Shown here piece after piece: positions 42,043 through 49,896 of a stretch of DNA of 64,000 nucleotides. Numbering within the stretch: position 1 is the stretch's first letter; every line of letters starts with the position of its first letter. Source of the DNA: Blastococcus fimeti (GTDB lineage Bacteria; Actinomycetota; Actinomycetes; Mycobacteriales; Geodermatophilaceae); the NCBI GenBank assembly GCA_900102115.1, contig FNAW01000003.1:310001-374000 (forward strand). The letters run 5' to 3'. A model generated the notes under the pieces. It was given only the letters and a program-made list of their open reading frames with translations, made no database searches and was not told where the DNA came from. The position numbers were made by a program, and so were the translations under genes.

Positions 42043-43047
42043 TCAGCGTCCGCGCGTGGCCGTCCGGTCCGGCTCGGTCAGCCGGCCGCCGTCCAGCCGG
42101 CTGCCGGCCTGTTTGACCCGGCGGAGCACCGGGGAGGTCTCGATCGAGCGCACCGGGAGCCGGCCCACCTGCTCGGTGATGAACCGGTAGAGGTGCGCGT
42201 TGTCGCGCGCCACGACGGCGACGAGCAGGTTGGCCGGCCCGGTGAGGACGGCGGTGTAGGCCGACTCCGGCGCCAGGGCCAGCGCCTCCCCGACCTGCTG
42301 CAGGTCGGCGGGGGCCACGGTGAGCCACAGCAGCGCCTCCACCGGCCGGCCGAGGAGCTCGAAGGCGATCTCCAGGTCGAAGTAGAGGAGACCGGCCGCC
42401 CGCAGGCCCTCGACGCGCCGGGCCAGCCGGGTCTCCGACCAGCCGGTCACCGCGGCGAGCTGGGCCCACCCGAGCCGGCCGTCCACGGCGAGGGCCTCGA
42501 GCAGCGGACCGTCCTCCGGCTCGGTGCGGACGGCGCCCGGCACCGTCCGCACCGGCGGCTGGAGCGCGGCGATCTGCTCCGCCGACAGCGGTTCGGGGAA
42601 GTCGGTCCACTCGTGCGGGCCGCCCACCCAGTCGTGCAGCACCGAGAAGGCGCTGAGGTCGATGACCTGCACGGTGCGGGGGAGCCGGGCCAGGAGCAGG
42701 GCGTCCCGCTGGTGCTCGGTGCGCGGCCGGGTGGCGAAGGTGATCTCGGAGCCGCCGGAGGTGATGCTCACCCACGAGACGTCGGTGCGCCGGGCCAGCG
42801 CCTCGCCGACGGCCCCGGCGGCCGCGGGCTGCACCCGGACCCGCACGAACCAGTGCGGCTCGATCCGGTCCGGGGTCGGCAGGCCGAGCACGCGGAGGAC
42901 GCCGTCCTCCCTCAGTCGTCGCCAGCGGCGCGCCACGGTCTGCTCCGAGACGCCCAGCACGGTGGCCAGCCGGCTGAAGGGAGCACGTCCGTCGATCTGC
43001 AGGGCGTGGACGATCCGATGGTCTAGGGCGTCGAGCACGGTGCCCAT
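42043..43047 (-). CDS. Lrp/AsnC-family regulator with duplicated HTH-ligand modules
   Basis: A 334-residue regulator, twice the length of classical Lrp. The first winged HTH is LDALDHRIVHALQIDGRAPF near residues 5-25, continuing with LGVSEQTVARRW. A RAM-like ligand fold follows. A second HTH around 175-215 includes LLEALAVDGRLGWAQLAAVT and GWSETRLARRV, followed by the second ligand fold with AYTAVLTGPANLLVAVVARD. Double-module Lrp proteins of this kind are common in actinobacteria. It is divergent from the MFS exporter with 90 bases between starts and probably controls it. Confidence 0.85.
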   Translation of the reverse strand: MGTVLDALDHRIVHALQIDGRAPFSRLATVLGVSEQTVARRWRRLREDGVLRVLGLPTPDRIEPHWFVRVRVQPAAAGAVGEALARRTDVSWVSITSGGSEITFATRPRTEHQRDALLLARLPRTVQVIDLSAFSVLHDWVGGPHEWTDFPEPLSAEQIAALQPPVRTVPGAVRTEPEDGPLLEALAVDGRLGWAQLAAVTGWSETRLARRVEGLRAAGLLYFDLEIAFELLGRPVEALLWLTVAPADLQQVGEALALAPESAYTAVLTGPANLLVAVVARDNAHLYRFITEQVGRLPVRSIETSPVLRRVKQAGSRLDGGRLTEPDRTATRGR

Positions 43048-43137
43048 CCTGCACGCGCATGCCGGTCGATGGAGGATTCCGCCGGATCGGCCGGCCCGGG
43101 CGGGGTCCTGTCGGTGCCCGGCCGCACAGTGGCCGTC

Positions 43138-44658
43138 ATGCGCAAGTGGCTCCCGCTGACGGCGATCTGCATCGGCACCTTCATGCTCCTGGTCGACGTC
43201 ACCATCGTGAACGTCGCCCTGCCCGACATCGCCCGCGACCTCGACACCAGCTTCGCCCAGCTGCAGTGGGTCGTCGACGTCTACGCGCTGGCCCTGGCCG
43301 CGCTGGTGCTCGGCGCCGGCTCGCTGGCCGACCTCTACGGGCGTCGCCGGCTCTACCTGATCGGCCTGGTCGTCTTCGCGCTGTCGTCGCTGGCCTGCGG
43401 GCTGGCGCCCGACGCCGGCTGGCTGATCGCCGCGCGCGGCATCCAGGGCATCGGCGGCGCGATCATGTTCGCCACCACCATCGCGCTGATCAACACCAGC
43501 TACGAGGGCCGGGACCGCGGGACGGCCTTCGGCATCTGGGGCGCCGTCCTCGGTGCCGCCGCCGCGCTCGGCCCGATCCTCGGCGGTGCGCTCACCGAGC
43601 TCGACTGGCGCTGGATCTTCTACGTCAACCTGCCGGTCACCGTCCTGGCCGTGGGAATGACGCTGGTGGCCGTGCGCGAGGCGCGGCAGCCCGGCGCCCC
43701 GAAGCCGGACGTGCCCGGCATCGCGCTGTTCTCCCTGGGCGCCGGTGCGGTCGTGTTCGGGCTCGTCCGGGCGGCGGCCGTCGGATGGGGGAGGACCGGG
43801 TCCTGGGGCCCCGTCGTGGTCGGCGCGGTCGTGCTCGTCGTCTGGGTGCTGGTCGAGCTGCGCCGCCCCGCGCCGATGCTGGACGTCCGGCTGTTCGCCG
43901 GCCGGTCCTTCAGCGGCATCATGCTGGCCGCCCTCGTCCTCAACGGCGCGGCCTTCGCCCTGCTCGTCTACACCTCGCTGTGGCTGCAGTCGATCGGTGG
44001 GCTCTCGCCCCTGCAGGCCGGCTGCGTCTTCATCCCGCTGTCGGTCGTGAGCTTCGTGGCGGCCGCCGCCGGTGGTCGCTTCCTGCAGACGCAGCCGCCC
44101 CGGTTCGTGCTCGGTGGCGGGCTGCTGCTGATCGGGGCCGGCTGCCTGCTCATGACGCTGATCGACACCGACTCCACGTGGCGCTCGCTGGTCGCCGGGC
44201 TCGCGGTGCTGGGTGCGGGCGTCGGCGTCGCGAACCCGACGCTGGCCTCGGCCGCGCTGGCCGCCGTCCCGCGGGAGCGCAGCGGCATGGCGTCGGGTGC
44301 GGTGAACACCGCCCGCCAGATGGGGTTCGCCGTCGGCGTCTCGGTGCTGGGCACGGTCTTCGCCACCGGCGCCTCCGGTGCGCTGCGGGACGCCGGCACG
44401 CCCGATCCCTCCGGGACCGCCACGGCGCTGTCGGCCGGGCAGGCGCCCGGGATCATCGCGGAGGCCGACCCGCAGGCACGGGCAGGGCTGGCCGACGCCC
44501 TCGGCAGCGGGTACGCCGCGGGCCTGGACGGCGTCTTCCTCGCCGCGGGCCTGGCCGGGCTCGTCGGAGGCCTGCTGGTGCTCTGGCTCGTGCGGGCCGC
44601 GCCGCCCGGTGCGCATCCCGTGCCGTCGCGGCCGGCGGAGGCCGCGGTCGCGCACTGA
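43138..44658 (+). CDS. MFS drug-type exporter (DHA2 family, 14 TM)
   Basis: A 506-residue transporter. Motif D1/A region is intact: LVDVTIVNVALPDIARDL near residue 20, LGAGSLADLYGRRR near 63-76, and motif C AALGPILGGALTELDWRW near 140-157. Length and hydrophobicity suit the 14-helix DHA2 group that exports drugs or metabolites using the proton gradient. ATG 43138 has CACAGT seven nt upstream and no Shine-Dalgarno; an in-frame start at 43069 would overlap the regulator's promoter region. The Lrp-type gene opposite is the likely regulator, and its ligand may be the exporter's substrate. Confidence 0.88.
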   Translation: MRKWLPLTAICIGTFMLLVDVTIVNVALPDIARDLDTSFAQLQWVVDVYALALAALVLGAGSLADLYGRRRLYLIGLVVFALSSLACGLAPDAGWLIAARGIQGIGGAIMFATTIALINTSYEGRDRGTAFGIWGAVLGAAAALGPILGGALTELDWRWIFYVNLPVTVLAVGMTLVAVREARQPGAPKPDVPGIALFSLGAGAVVFGLVRAAAVGWGRTGSWGPVVVGAVVLVVWVLVELRRPAPMLDVRLFAGRSFSGIMLAALVLNGAAFALLVYTSLWLQSIGGLSPLQAGCVFIPLSVVSFVAAAAGGRFLQTQPPRFVLGGGLLLIGAGCLLMTLIDTDSTWRSLVAGLAVLGAGVGVANPTLASAALAAVPRERSGMASGAVNTARQMGFAVGVSVLGTVFATGASGALRDAGTPDPSGTATALSAGQAPGIIAEADPQARAGLADALGSGYAAGLDGVFLAAGLAGLVGGLLVLWLVRAAPPGAHPVPSRPAEAAVAH

Positions 44659-44698
44659 GGTCTCGCCGGGCCGGGCGGTCGGGGGCCAGACTGCGGTC

Positions 44699-45415
44699 AT
44701 GGCTGCTCCGATGCCCGACGACTGGCAGCGCGCCCTCGTCGTGGCGGCTCATCCCGACGACATCGAGTACGGCCTGGCGGCCGCCGTCGCGGTCTGGACG
44801 TCGGCCGGCAAGGACGTGCACTACCTGCTGGCCACCCGCGGCGAGGCGGGGATGGAGGGCGTGCCGCCCGCCGAGGCGGGCCCGCTGCGCGAGGAGGAGG
44901 AGCGGCGCTCGGCCGCCGTCGTCGGGGTGGGCGAGGTGGAGTTCCTCGACCACCGCGACGGCACGCTGGTCGCCGGCCCGGAGCTGCGGCGCGATCTGGC
45001 CGCCGCGATCCGCCGGCACCGGCCCGAGCTCGTCGTCACCGGGTACTTCGGTGCGACGTGGACCCCGCCGGGGGTCTCGCCGGCCTACGTCAACTCGGCC
45101 GACCACCGGGGGCTGGGGCAGTCGGTGATCGACGCGGTGGCCGACGCGGCGAACGAGTGGATCTTCCCGGACCTGACCGAGGAGCGCTGGACCGGCGTCC
45201 AGTACATCGCGGTGGGGGAGATGACCGACCCACCGCACGAGGTGGACGTGAGCAGCACCGTCGAGCTGGCCGTCGCGTCGCTCTCCGAGCACCGGCGGTA
45301 CCTGGAGCTGCTGTCGAAGGACCCGGTCGAGGAGCAGGCCCGCCAGGTGGTCGACATGTCCACGCTGAAGGAGGACGGCGGCCGCCGCGTCGGCTTCCGC
45401 CTCTTCTGGGGCTGA
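44699..45415 (+). CDS. PIG-L/LmbE-family deacetylase
   Basis: A 238-residue zinc deacetylase. The AHPDDIEYG motif near residue 17 supplies the first His and Asp ligands, and SADHRGLGQ near 141 supplies the second zinc His. Relatives such as MshB and Mca act in mycothiol synthesis and detoxification, and others act on N-acetylglucosaminyl lipids or antibiotics. The length is shorter than MshB, so it is probably a separate paralogue. ATG 44699 is preceded by CAGACT, six nt upstream. The RNase P RNA gene begins 29 nt after the stop. Confidence 0.88.
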   Translation: MAAPMPDDWQRALVVAAHPDDIEYGLAAAVAVWTSAGKDVHYLLATRGEAGMEGVPPAEAGPLREEEERRSAAVVGVGEVEFLDHRDGTLVAGPELRRDLAAAIRRHRPELVVTGYFGATWTPPGVSPAYVNSADHRGLGQSVIDAVADAANEWIFPDLTEERWTGVQYIAVGEMTDPPHEVDVSSTVELAVASLSEHRRYLELLSKDPVEEQARQVVDMSTLKEDGGRRVGFRLFWG

Positions 45416-45425
45416 CCCCGACCCC

Positions 45426-45431
45426 TAGACT
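45426..45431 (+). promoter_or_regulatory. Candidate -10 element for RNase P RNA
   Basis: TAGACT lies 13 bases before the first base of the P1 helix, the right distance for transcription to begin just upstream of the RNA. A -35 candidate is weak (TTCTGG at 45404-45409). Confidence 0.4.
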
Positions 45432-45444
45432 GCTGAGCACGACG

Positions 45445-45858
45445 GACGAGTCGGCTGGGCGGTCGCGTCGGCGGGGGAGACCCCGTCGCCGAGGAACGTC
45501 CGGGCTCCACAGGGCAGGGTGGTCGTTAACAGCGACCCGGGGTGACCCGCGGGACAGTGCCACAGAGAACAGACCGCCAGCGGTTCGCCGCTGGTAAGGG
45601 TGAAACGGCGGTGTAAGAGACCACCGCACACCGGGCGACCGGTGTGGCTCGGTAAACCCCACCCGGAGCAAGGTCAAGAAGGGACGACGGCCCGGGAAGC
45701 CAGGCAGCCGTCCTGCGCAGGCGTTCGAGGGCGGCCCGCCCGATGCCTGCGGGTAGACCGCTCGAGCCTGCCGGCAACGACAGGCCTAGATGGATGACCG
45801 CCCATCGGGAGGCCGCAAGGCACCCGTGGACAGAACCCGGCGTACAGGCCGACTCGTC
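45445..45858 (+). ncRNA. rnpB: RNase P RNA (class A)
   Basis: The ribozyme that cuts tRNA 5' leaders. Universally conserved blocks are present in order: GAGGAACGTCCGGGCTCCAC at 45491-45510, CAGTGCCACAGAGAACAGAC at 45556-45575, GTAAGGGTGAAACGGCGGTG further on, GTAAACCCCACC, TAGATGGATGACCGCC at about 45788-45803, and ACAGAACCCGGCGTACAGGC at 45831-45850. The ends pair: GACGAGTCGGC at 45445-45455 with GCCGACTCGTC at 45848-45858 to form helix P1. Length, about 414 nt, is normal for actinobacteria. Open frames crossing it are spurious. Confidence 0.97.
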
Positions 45859-45905
45859 CGTCGCCCTCCGGCTGAGCCGCCCGGCTCCTGCGGCGGGTGA
45901 CCGTC

Positions 45906-45934
45906 TTGACACCCGCTGGGCCGATCCCCAGCCT
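45906..45934 (+). promoter_or_regulatory. Candidate promoter for the 132-residue hypothetical gene
   Basis: TTGACA (45906-45911) and CAGCCT (45929-45934) are separated by 17 bases. The -10-like hexamer ends six bases before ATG 45941, which suits a leaderless transcript. It also lies just after RNase P RNA. Confidence 0.4.
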
Positions 45935-45940
45935 CTGGAC

Positions 45941-46339
45941 ATGACGGTGATCCCGCTTCTCCGGCACGGGCGTTGGGCGTGGGACCTGCGCGGCGAGGGG
46001 CGCGGGGTCCGGATCTCGACGCACGTCGACGTCGGCCTGTTGAACCTGAGCCTCTGGCGGGACGGCACCTGCGTGGGCACCGTCCAGCTCCGCCCCGCCG
46101 AGGTGGCCACGCTCGCGAGCGGTCTCACGGAGGGGCTCGCCGAGATCGCGGCGCAGCCAGGCGTGAGCCATGGAGGGGCCGGTGACGCCTGGCGCGTCCA
46201 CGAGCTCGAGCTCCGCCTGGCCGAGGTGGAGGCGCGGCTCGGCGCGTCCGGGACCGGCCGGGCCGTGGCGGCCGCTGCGACGGCGGTCCGGGAGCGACTG
46301 GTCGCACGCGGCCTCCGGGCCGTCATCCGGTCTCGGTGA
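45941..46339 (+). CDS. Hypothetical protein
   Basis: A 132-residue soluble protein I do not recognise. The first half (MTVIPLLRHGRWAWDLRGEG and WRDGTCVGTVQLRPAEVATL) looks like a small beta-sheet domain. The second half is helical with VHELELRLAEVEARLG, possibly a short coiled coil. The start at ATG 45941 is supported by a consensus promoter ending six bases upstream; the longer in-frame version would run back into RNase P RNA. It stands alone between rnpB and a small membrane-protein operon. Confidence 0.6.
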   Translation: MTVIPLLRHGRWAWDLRGEGRGVRISTHVDVGLLNLSLWRDGTCVGTVQLRPAEVATLASGLTEGLAEIAAQPGVSHGGAGDAWRVHELELRLAEVEARLGASGTGRAVAAAATAVRERLVARGLRAVIRSR

Positions 46340-46405
46340 GGAGCCGGCACGACCTGCCGCCTCCCGGGGCAGTGGCTGCACGGCGGACGAGAGGCCTTGA
46401 CGGCG

Positions 46406-46423
46406 TTTGCTCTGCGGAGCAAA
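46406..46423. promoter_or_regulatory. Operator-like dyad TTTGCTC-N4-GAGCAAA
   Basis: A perfect 7-bp inverted repeat with a TGCG centre lies ten bases before ATG 46433. It is A/T-richer than its surroundings and in the right place for autoregulation by the winged-helix protein encoded second in the operon. Confidence 0.5.
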
Positions 46424-46432
46424 GTGACGTGT

Positions 46433-47014
46433 ATGAACTCTGCATCGCAAAGCAGCGCTGAGATCGACGTGGCCCGGTCGCTCGTCTCCGATGCGGAGGC
46501 GTTGCGCACCCGGGGGTGGCGCATGGCGTCGCCGGTCTGGTTCCCCCTGCTCTGGACGTCGATGACGGTGCTGGCGTCCGTGCCCGCGGCCCTGCTGCTC
46601 GACGGCGCGAACGCCGCCGGGTGGTACTGGGCGGTGATGGCGCCGGTCAGCGCGGTCGTGTCCGGGTGGTTCTTCTCGACCCGCCGGGCCCAGCCGCCGG
46701 TCCGCGTCGGGCTCGTCGTCCTGGCCACCGGGCTGGCGATGCTCCTCGCATCGGGCGCCATCGTGTGGCTGGCCGACGGGAGCTGGGACATGGCGCCCTG
46801 GCTCGTGGTCGGCGCCGGGTTCGCCGTCTTCGCGGCCGCCTGGCGCTCGGCGTCCACCGCGGTGTTCGCCGCCGCGACCCTCGGAACGGCCGTGACGGTC
46901 TCGCTCGTCGACCCGGACGACAGGTACCTGGTCGTGGCCCTCGTGGTGGGGGTCGTCGGCGCGCTGGCGGCGTTGGCGGAGCTCGTCCGGGCCGATCCGG
47001 AGCGGCGCGCGTGA
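46433..47014 (+). CDS. Small membrane protein paired with an HTH regulator
   Basis: A 193-residue protein with a helical N-terminus (VARSLVSDAEALRTRGWRMA) and about six hydrophobic segments from residue 35 on. The segments include LLWTSMTVLASVPAALLL and GLVVLATGLAMLLASGA. No enzymatic motif is visible. The stop overlaps the regulator start as GTGA, so the pair is translated together. Two-gene units of membrane protein plus HTH_34-type regulator are common in actinobacteria and often autoregulated. A dyad lies just upstream. The function is unknown. Confidence 0.7.
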   Translation: MNSASQSSAEIDVARSLVSDAEALRTRGWRMASPVWFPLLWTSMTVLASVPAALLLDGANAAGWYWAVMAPVSAVVSGWFFSTRRAQPPVRVGLVVLATGLAMLLASGAIVWLADGSWDMAPWLVVGAGFAVFAAAWRSASTAVFAAATLGTAVTVSLVDPDDRYLVVALVVGVVGALAALAELVRADPERRA

Positions 47015-47316
47015 GCGACGTCCACCCCACGGTCGGACTCGACGACACCGTCCACCAGCGGAGCCGACTGGGGATCCTGGCGCTCCTGCGCAGCGGCGTG
47101 GCCGTCGAGTTCGGCGCCATCCGCGACGAGCTCCGGCTGACCGACGGCAATCTCAACCGGCACCTGAAGGTCCTGGAGGATGCGCGGCTCGTGGCCAGCA
47201 GCCGTCAGACGGGGCGCGGACGGCCGAAGACGTGGGTGACCATCACTGCTGCTGGCGTGGACGCGCTCGAGGCCGAGCTGTCCGCGTTGCGGGCCCTGAT
47301 CGCGCTGGCCGAGTAG
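47011..47316 (+). CDS. Winged-helix transcriptional regulator (HTH_34/MarR-like)
   Basis: A 101-residue regulator with one winged HTH. RSRLGILALLRSGVAVEFGA opens the domain, LRLTDGNLNRHLKVLEDA forms the recognition helix near residues 38-55, and RGRPKTWVTITAAGVDALE forms the wing near 67-85. No effector domain is present. It is coupled by GTGA to the membrane protein gene, and the dyad TTTGCTC-N4-GAGCAAA before that gene is the probable binding site. Confidence 0.85.
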   Translation: MSDVHPTVGLDDTVHQRSRLGILALLRSGVAVEFGAIRDELRLTDGNLNRHLKVLEDARLVASSRQTGRGRPKTWVTITAAGVDALEAELSALRALIALAE

Positions 47317-47414
47317 GCGGGCTGGCACCGAGAGGCGTGCCGCCGACACTTCCCTCGGGCGAGGTCGTGGCAGACCCTTGACCTCCTGGCGCTCCGAACC
47401 CGGAAGGGGTCCTC

Positions 47415-47717
47415 ATGTCGCACAGAGGTCGGACGGGCGAACTCAGCAGGAGGAGCAGGCCCGTCGTCGTGGTCCGCCCGGTGGGCCTCCGTGCGGTGGC
47501 CGTCCGGTCGATGGCCATCGGTGCCGTGTCCGCGGGCGCGATGGCTGTGGGCGCACTGGCCGTCGGTGCGCTCGCGGTCGGTGCGCTGTCGGTCGGGCGC
47601 CTCGCCATCGGCCGCGCGGACATCCGTTCCCTCCGGGTGGCGAAGCTCGAGGTGGGCGAGCTGATCGTCCGGTCCACCACGAACCAGCCGGAGGGCGGCG
47701 CGCCCGGCAAGGGATGA
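47415..47717 (+). CDS. Small protein with tandem five-residue repeats
   Basis: A 100-residue protein of unknown function. Between residues about 26 and 80 it has a strict period of five with consensus (A/S/E)VGxL: AIGAV, SAGAM, AVGAL, AVGAL, AVGAL, SVGRL, AIGRA, DIRSL, RVAKL, EVGEL. The pattern would fold as a beta-helix, related to but not identical with canonical A(D/N)Lxx pentapeptide proteins. The N-terminus is basic with RRSRPVVVVRPVG, and the tail is hydrophilic. ATG 47415 follows GGAAGGGG. The centre is hydrophobic, so membrane association is possible. Confidence 0.7.
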   Translation: MSHRGRTGELSRRSRPVVVVRPVGLRAVAVRSMAIGAVSAGAMAVGALAVGALAVGALSVGRLAIGRADIRSLRVAKLEVGELIVRSTTNQPEGGAPGKG

Positions 47718-47737
47718 CCGGAGCGAGCCCGGCCGCG

Positions 47738-48100
47738 TCAGGCGCTCAGGGTCGCCCGGACCAGGTCGCGCAGGTGCTCGTCCGGTATCTGCGCCATCTC
47801 GCGGTGCGGCAGCTTCAGCGTGCCCCTCTCGCCGCACAGCTGGGGGTAGCGGTCGCAGAAACCGCCGTTGCGGTCGGCGCTCCAGCCGTACAGCGACAGC
47901 CCGTGCTTCCAGACGGCGACGAGCAGACGCCGCTCGCCGACGACGAACGTGGGCATCTTGTAGGACCAGGTGACCGTCGCCTCCGGGTGCTCCGCCAGGA
48001 CCAGCGCGGAGAACCGGTCGAACAGCGCCCGCCCGTCGGGGGCCAGAGCATCGACGTAGCTGCGCACGGCCTCGTCGGGACGGGGCTCGGGTCCGCTCAC
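47738..48100 (-). CDS. DUF1801/YdhG-like protein
   Basis: A 120-residue protein of the DUF1801 (frataxin-like YdhG) family. VRSYVDALAPDGRALFDRF and VTWSYKMPTFVVGERRLLVA, then KHGLSLYGW and GTLKLPHREMAQIP, match the family in order. The role is unclear; relatives are called iron chaperone-like on structural grounds only. GTG 48100 is preferred over GTG 48118 because GACAGT lies six nt before it, the leaderless pattern. It converges on the repeat-protein gene. Confidence 0.8.
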   Translation of the reverse strand: MSGPEPRPDEAVRSYVDALAPDGRALFDRFSALVLAEHPEATVTWSYKMPTFVVGERRLLVAVWKHGLSLYGWSADRNGGFCDRYPQLCGERGTLKLPHREMAQIPDEHLRDLVRATLSA

Positions 48101-48177
48101 GCGGTCACTGTCCCGCACCGGCGGTCGCTGGCACAGCCTCCCGGATCCCGGGCGGTCGCTGTGCCAAGGTGGCCGCC

Positions 48178-48855
48178 GTGTCCGTGCTGCCCGCCGTCGT
48201 CCTCGGCGTCGTGGGCATCGCCGTCGGGACGGCGGTGAACCGGTCGGCCGCGCGCTACCCCTGGCCGAGCCTGCCCAGCCTGCACGGACTGCTCGGCCCC
48301 GGCCCGCGAGCCGTCCGGCCCCCGGTGCTGGAGATCGTCGCCGCGGTGCTGTTCGCGGCGGTCGGGCTCCGCTTCGGCTGGTCGCCCGACCTGCCGGCCT
48401 GGGTGTGGTTCGTCGCGGTCGGGCTGCTGCTGGCCGTGATCGACCTGCGCGAGAAGCTCCTGCCCAACCGCATCCTGCTGCCCGCGACCGTGGTCGCCGC
48501 CGGCCTGCTGACCCTCGCGGCCGCCCTCGACGACACCTGGCCCGACCTGCTGCGCGCCCTGCTCGCGGGCGCGGTCGCCTTCGCCGTCCTGCTGGTCATG
48601 GCGCTGCTCGCACCCACCGGGCTCGGCATGGGCGACGTCAAGCTCGCCGCGCTCCTCGGGCTGGTGCTCGGCTGGTTCGGCTGGTCGGCCGTGGTGCTCG
48701 GTTTCCTCCTCGGCTTCGTCCTGCAGGCCGTCGTCGGGCTGGCCCTGCTGGCCGTCCGGCGGGCCGGCCGGCGCACCGAGCTGCCCTTCGGCCCCGCGCT
48801 GCTCACCGGAACGCTGGCAGCCGTACTCCTCGCGGGGGGCTGGGCCGCCCTGTAA
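48178..48855 (+). CDS. Prepilin peptidase (A24 family, TadV/CpaA-like)
   Basis: A 225-residue membrane aspartyl protease that cleaves the Flp prepilin leader. The two catalytic aspartates are in AVIDLREKLLPN near residue 88 and GLGMGDVKLAALLG near residue 155 (GxGD). About seven membrane helices are present. The cytoplasmic zinc domain of full-length PilD is absent, as usual for Tad-locus enzymes. GTG 48178 has CAAGGT seven nt upstream. It precedes the pilin gene flp by 238 bases. Confidence 0.88.
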   Translation: MSVLPAVVLGVVGIAVGTAVNRSAARYPWPSLPSLHGLLGPGPRAVRPPVLEIVAAVLFAAVGLRFGWSPDLPAWVWFVAVGLLLAVIDLREKLLPNRILLPATVVAAGLLTLAAALDDTWPDLLRALLAGAVAFAVLLVMALLAPTGLGMGDVKLAALLGLVLGWFGWSAVVLGFLLGFVLQAVVGLALLAVRRAGRRTELPFGPALLTGTLAAVLLAGGWAAL

Positions 48856-48865
48856 GGGTGTCGGC

Positions 48866-48910
48866 ACGCTCCGTCATAACGGTGCGTCACCGGTACGGGC
48901 GACGGAGTGT
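48866..48910 (+). terminator. Nested stem-loop after prepilin peptidase gene
   Basis: ACGCTCCGTC (48866-48875) pairs with GACGGAGTGT (48901-48910) with one mismatch, enclosing a second hairpin CGGTG-CGT-CACCG (48880-48892). It begins 11 bases after the stop and separates the peptidase from flp. Confidence 0.45.
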
Positions 48911-49093
48911 CACCGCATCGGGCTATTCAGCCGCCCGGAAACCCCCGGAAGCGCTCGTTCGATGGTCCCCCCTCCGAGTGACGACGTCTCCCGAACCCCT
49001 TCTGGTCGGGTGGGCGGTCCCCGATCTTGATGGAGCCGCGACCCCGGTCACCACGGCCCGACAAGTCGACGGCGGACCTCCTAGGAGATCACC

Positions 49094-49315
49094 GTGATCA
49101 ACCCGTTCATCGCTCTGCAGCTGCTCGCCTCGATGGCCGAGGACCGCATCGCCGAGTTCAAGGCGAACGAGAAGGGCGCGACTGCGGTCGAGTACGCGCT
49201 GATCGTCGGCGCCGTCGCCGCCGTGATCGTGACCGCGATGGTCGCCTTCAAGGGCAAGCTGACCAGCCTCTTCGACAGCATCGACGTCGGCAGCACCACG
49301 ACGCCCTCCAAGTGA
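49094..49315 (+). CDS. flp: Flp/Fap-type pilin
   Basis: A 73-residue prepilin. The class III leader ends at KG in NEKGATAVEYALIVG near residue 28. Cleavage after the Gly leaves ATAVEYALIVGAVAAVIV, the hydrophobic assembly helix with the invariant Glu at +5. The tail is short and Ser/Thr-rich. It is the building block of the Tad pilus used in attachment and biofilm. GTG 49094 follows AGGAGATCACC. The gene's own 238-base upstream region and short length fit strong separate transcription relative to the assembly genes. Confidence 0.93.
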   Translation: MINPFIALQLLASMAEDRIAEFKANEKGATAVEYALIVGAVAAVIVTAMVAFKGKLTSLFDSIDVGSTTTPSK

Positions 49316-49458
49316 GCTGATCGCCTCGGGTCGTGGTCGGCGGCGTGCTCGCCGTCCCGTGAGCACGCCGCCCCACGCCCCCGCGCCGTCGCCCCATGCC
49401 CCCGGGCCGGCGCAGCCCCTCTGATCCACCCACCCCAGCACAGGAAGGAGCCCGCGAG

Positions 49459-49896
49459 GTGTCCAGCCCGATCCGCACGCACGTGCCCGGCCGGCGCCGG
49501 GTCGCCGCCCGCCTGCTCGGGGAGCGCGGCGCGGCCGCGGTCGAGTTCGCGCTCGTCGCGCCGGTGCTCCTGCTCCTGCTGCTCGGGATCATCGAGTTCA
49601 GCAAGGCGTTCCACAACCAGGGCACGCTCTCGGCGGCCGCCCGTGAGGGCGCCCGGTCGATGGCGCTCGGCCACACCGTCGCCGAGGCCCGCAGCGCGGT
49701 CCGCGCCACCCTGCCCGGCGGGATGACCCTGACCGACTCGCAGATCACCATGTCGCTGCCGTCCTGCGTCACCGCGACGGGCACGAACCCCACGGTGACC
49801 GTGACCATCAAGTACCACCAGAACGTCGTCGCCGGCCTGCTCGGCGGCGCCGGCTTCGACCTGACCGGCAAGGCGGCCATGCGATGCGGCGGCTGA
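49459..49896 (+). CDS. tadE: TadE-like pseudopilin
   Basis: A 145-residue TadE-family protein. Its prepilin-like segment is LGERGAAAVEFALVAPVLLL near residues 23-42 with the conserved Glu, followed by LGIIEFSKAFHNQGTLS. It is processed like the pilin and forms part of the pilus initiation complex. The upstream AGGAAGGAG sets GTG 49459 as the start. It overlaps the next gene by 13 bases. Confidence 0.9.
   Translation: MSSPIRTHVPGRRRVAARLLGERGAAAVEFALVAPVLLLLLLGIIEFSKAFHNQGTLSAAAREGARSMALGHTVAEARSAVRATLPGGMTLTDSQITMSLPSCVTATGTNPTVTVTIKYHQNVVAGLLGGAGFDLTGKAAMRCGG

Noticed and set aside
43048..44700. Long N-terminal part of the minus-strand frame that ends as the Lrp regulator
   Set aside because: It is antisense to the MFS exporter; only the part from 43047 downward has HTH and ligand-domain features.
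45743..45940. N-terminal extension of the 132-residue hypothetical protein
   Set aside because: It would start inside the RNase P RNA; a promoter-like TTGACA/CAGCCT pair ends just before ATG 45941.
45526..47349. 607-codon open frame on the minus strand
   Set aside because: It runs antisense through RNase P RNA and three small genes and has no recognisable domain.
47490..47690. Repetitive DNA in the repeat-protein gene considered as a CRISPR array or satellite
   Set aside because: Units are 15 bases, in frame, with synonymous differences and no spacers; they encode protein repeats.
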